A DNA stretch of 32,035 nucleotides from a virus. The stretch lies in the IMG/VR virus record IMGVR_UViG_3300010151_000073, positions 1 through 32,035 of that record. One strand, given 5' to 3'. Under the pieces are notes generated by a model. It ran no database searches and was not told the DNA's origin. It saw nothing but the letters and a program-made list of their open reading frames with translations. Every line of letters starts with the position of its first letter. Position 1 is the stretch's first letter. This document shows, piece after piece, positions 32,035 to 32,035 of this stretch. Both the position numbers and the translations under genes were made by a program.

Positions 32035-32035
32035 A

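Noticed and set aside
1-32035. CRISPR array, insertion sequence, integrase, attachment site or origin
   Set aside because: I saw no regularly spaced repeats, transposase or integrase motifs or clear iterons. The only exact longer repeats are the 27-bp duplication, the 20-bp linker repeat and the 17-mer start element.

Overview
The window looks like part of the genome of a large contractile-tailed bacteriophage (myovirus) that infects a member of the Bacteroidota. Evidence for a phage is a long run of co-directional virion genes that starts with a gp25-like and a gp6/gpJ-like baseplate wedge protein, followed by very long tail/baseplate and fibre-type proteins, a RuvC-type resolvase, a primase and two tRNA genes. 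Evidence for the host is indirect but consistent. Two promoters match the Bacteroidota pattern TTTG-N20-TAnnTTTG exactly, Shine-Dalgarno sites are absent and replaced by A-rich start contexts, composition is strongly AT-rich, and one fibre-type protein carries a beta-propeller of the kind found in Bacteroidota surface and gliding proteins. No capsid, sheath, tube or terminase gene falls in the window, so genome size and taxonomy cannot be fixed from here.

Layout. (1) 3-1328: the 3' part of a class II (B12-dependent) ribonucleotide reductase, closed by a rho-independent terminator. (2) 1432-28771: about 27 kb of virion genes, all on the + strand with small gaps or overlaps. In order: gp25-like wedge, gp6-like wedge, a small one-span membrane protein, a 1518-residue protein with a cysteine-rich hydrophobic core, four unassigned structural proteins (667, 299, 256 and 304 residues), a 2735-residue protein, a proline-rich coiled-coil protein, the 978-residue beta-propeller protein, and two paralogous fibre-type proteins. 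A recurrent ATATTTATA box lies just before four of these genes and is a candidate late promoter. (3) 28810-31744: RuvC-like resolvase, then a tightly overlapping primase / cREC-domain / small-ORF operon, then two more small ORFs, with Bacteroidota-type promoters at 29443 and 31363. (4) 31727-31890: tRNA-Leu(UAA) and tRNA-Arg(UCU), which read TTA and AGA, the Leu and Arg codons that dominate these genes. (5) 31894 to the end: the 3' end of a converging minus-strand gene.

How the genes fit together. The reductase would supply deoxynucleotides, the primase and resolvase would act in replication and recombination, and the tRNAs would support translation of the AT-rich messages. The long block would build the baseplate and adsorption apparatus. 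The most unusual content is the adsorption module (host-like propeller, a repeated Cys-Cys module, a cysteine-rich protein with hydrophobic segments, shared modules between proteins), the cREC protein in the primase operon, and promoter-to-ATG spacings that suggest leaderless transcripts. Functions beyond the recognised families are inference.
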